NCBI GenBank assembly: GCA_964541075.1
Contig: CAZIPZ010000106.1
Coordinates: forward strand, 1 to 13,372
Source of the DNA: CAZIPZ01 sp964541075
GTDB taxonomy: Bacteria; Acidobacteriota; Terriglobia; 20CM-2-55-15
Direction of reading: 5' to 3'
DNA: 13,372 bases
This document shows, in pieces, positions 12,627 through 13,372 of this stretch. Under the pieces are notes generated by a model. It was given only the letters and a program-made list of their open reading frames with translations. It was not told the origin of the DNA and ran no database searches. Within the stretch, counting starts at the first letter, position 1, and every line of letters begins with the position of its first letter. A program made the translations under genes and the position numbers.

Positions 12627-13372
12627 TTTCGGCAAGGATCGCCTGAGCCCCCATGGCGAGCAATTGTTGTCCGAGATCGAAACCCAGCTGAGTCGCGCGT
12701 TCGGCGGGACCGGAAATATCATGTTGGACCACGCGCTTCCCATCGAGGCTGGCGACCAGCCCCTTGATCGTCATAATGGAATCCGTGATCCTCGCCCTAC
12801 CCCCAATTGGAGCCTGACAACTGCCGCCCAGCGCGCGCAGCATGTTGCGCTCGGCGAGCACGGACAAATGGGTCTCAACGTGATTAAGCGCCTGCAGGAT
12901 CTGCCGAGTCGAGCCATCTGAACTGCGGCACATGATGCCTAAGGCCCCTTGGCCGACAGCCGATACCATGATGTCGTCTTCAAGAATTTCAGTGATTCGA
13001 GACGCATGTCCGAGGCGGATGAGTCCGGCCATTGCGAGCACGATTCCTTCGAATTCGCCTTCAGCGAGTTTGCGCAGTCGCGTGTCCACATTTCCTCGCA
13101 GCGTGATGGGAGTCACGGCAGGGAAGCGGCGCCGGAGCTGAACCTGGCGTCTGAGGCTGCTGGTCCCAATTTGTGCGCCCTCCCTGAGCTCAACCAGCTT
13201 GGGACCGTTGGAGAGGAATGCGTCACGCGGGTCCTCGCGTTTCGGAATGGCGGCGAGATCAATCCCATCGGGCAGACGAAAAGGCACGTCCTTCAGGCTG
13301 TGAACAGCCACATCAATCCGTCCGTCCAACAAAGCCTCGTCGATTTCCTTGGTGAACAGACCCTTTCCGCCT
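12601..13372 (-). CDS. hemC: Hydroxymethylbilane synthase (porphobilinogen deaminase), N terminus outside window
   Basis: HemC joins four porphobilinogen molecules into hydroxymethylbilane, using a covalent dipyrromethane cofactor. About 256 C-terminal residues are present; the frame is open to the window edge and starts GGKGLFTKEIDEALLDG, so the real start lies beyond 13372. DVAVHSLKDVPF carries the catalytic aspartate, followed by SSLRRQVQLRRRFP and LRGNVDTRLRKL, which bind the cofactor carboxylates. The cofactor cysteine is in GGSCQAPIGG. The last residues overlap the hemD start. The neighbouring hemA expected upstream is not visible. Confidence 0.96.
   Translation of the reverse strand, partial: GGKGLFTKEIDEALLDGRIDVAVHSLKDVPFRLPDGIDLAAIPKREDPRDAFLSNGPKLVELREGAQIGTSSLRRQVQLRRRFPAVTPITLRGNVDTRLRKLAEGEFEGIVLAMAGLIRLGHASRITEILEDDIMVSAVGQGALGIMCRSSDGSTRQILQALNHVETHLSVLAERNMLRALGGSCQAPIGGRARITDSIMTIKGLVASLDGKRVVQHDISGPAERATQLGFDLGQQLLAMGAQAILAEIAAQGTDR

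Overview
The window is a compact, gene-dense piece of a bacterial chromosome with moderately high GC. It has 17 recognisable genes in three blocks and almost no non-coding DNA. I see no mobile element, CRISPR array, rRNA or tRNA. Several things point to an Acidobacteriota-like organism: an N-terminally extended Hfq-like protein, a DUF6677-like membrane protein, a ku gene, and the order uppS-cdsA-dxr-rseP. This taxonomic guess rests on recalled gene organisation and has not been tested by search. A run of 10 N inside thiI suggests a draft or metagenome-derived assembly.

Block 1 (+ strand, 1-5053) holds the 3' end of truA, then uppS, cdsA, dxr, rseP and a Fur-family regulator. Dxr commits DXP to isoprenoid precursors, UppS turns those precursors into the undecaprenyl carrier, CdsA makes CDP-diacylglycerol, and RseP is the site-2 intramembrane protease. 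It is therefore an envelope-lipid and envelope-stress cluster. cdsA/dxr and rseP/fur each overlap by ATGA. A short reading frame with a strong Shine-Dalgarno sequence lies just before uppS, and an extended -10 promoter lies before rseP. A hairpin separates fur from the convergent pdxA.

Block 2 (- strand, 9302 down to 5084) reads thiI, tmk, holB, hfq-like, pdxA. It covers tRNA thiolation or thiamine sulfur transfer, dTMP phosphorylation, the clamp-loader delta-prime subunit, an RNA chaperone, and vitamin B6 synthesis. The genes overlap or nearly abut. thiI has a sigma70-like promoter whose expected start falls on its GTG codon, so its mRNA may be leaderless. thiI is broken by the N run, and its two halves are in different frames only because the gap length is wrong.

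Block 3 (+ strand, 9437-11874) diverges from thiI and reads ku, yggS (PLP homeostasis), a DUF167 gene, a four-helix membrane protein and a 58-residue membrane protein. Most junctions are start/stop overlaps. Ku has no adjacent ligD but keeps the C-terminal motif expected to contact LigD. Facing this block on the - strand is hemC-hemD (tetrapyrrole synthesis). hemD starts inside the end of hemC, and hemC runs off the right edge.

Most of this is core metabolism. I found no clear new multi-gene system. The items most worth a second look are the extended Hfq-like protein, the mini-cistron before uppS, the possibly leaderless thiI, ku coupled to yggS, and the small membrane gene at 11698-11874.
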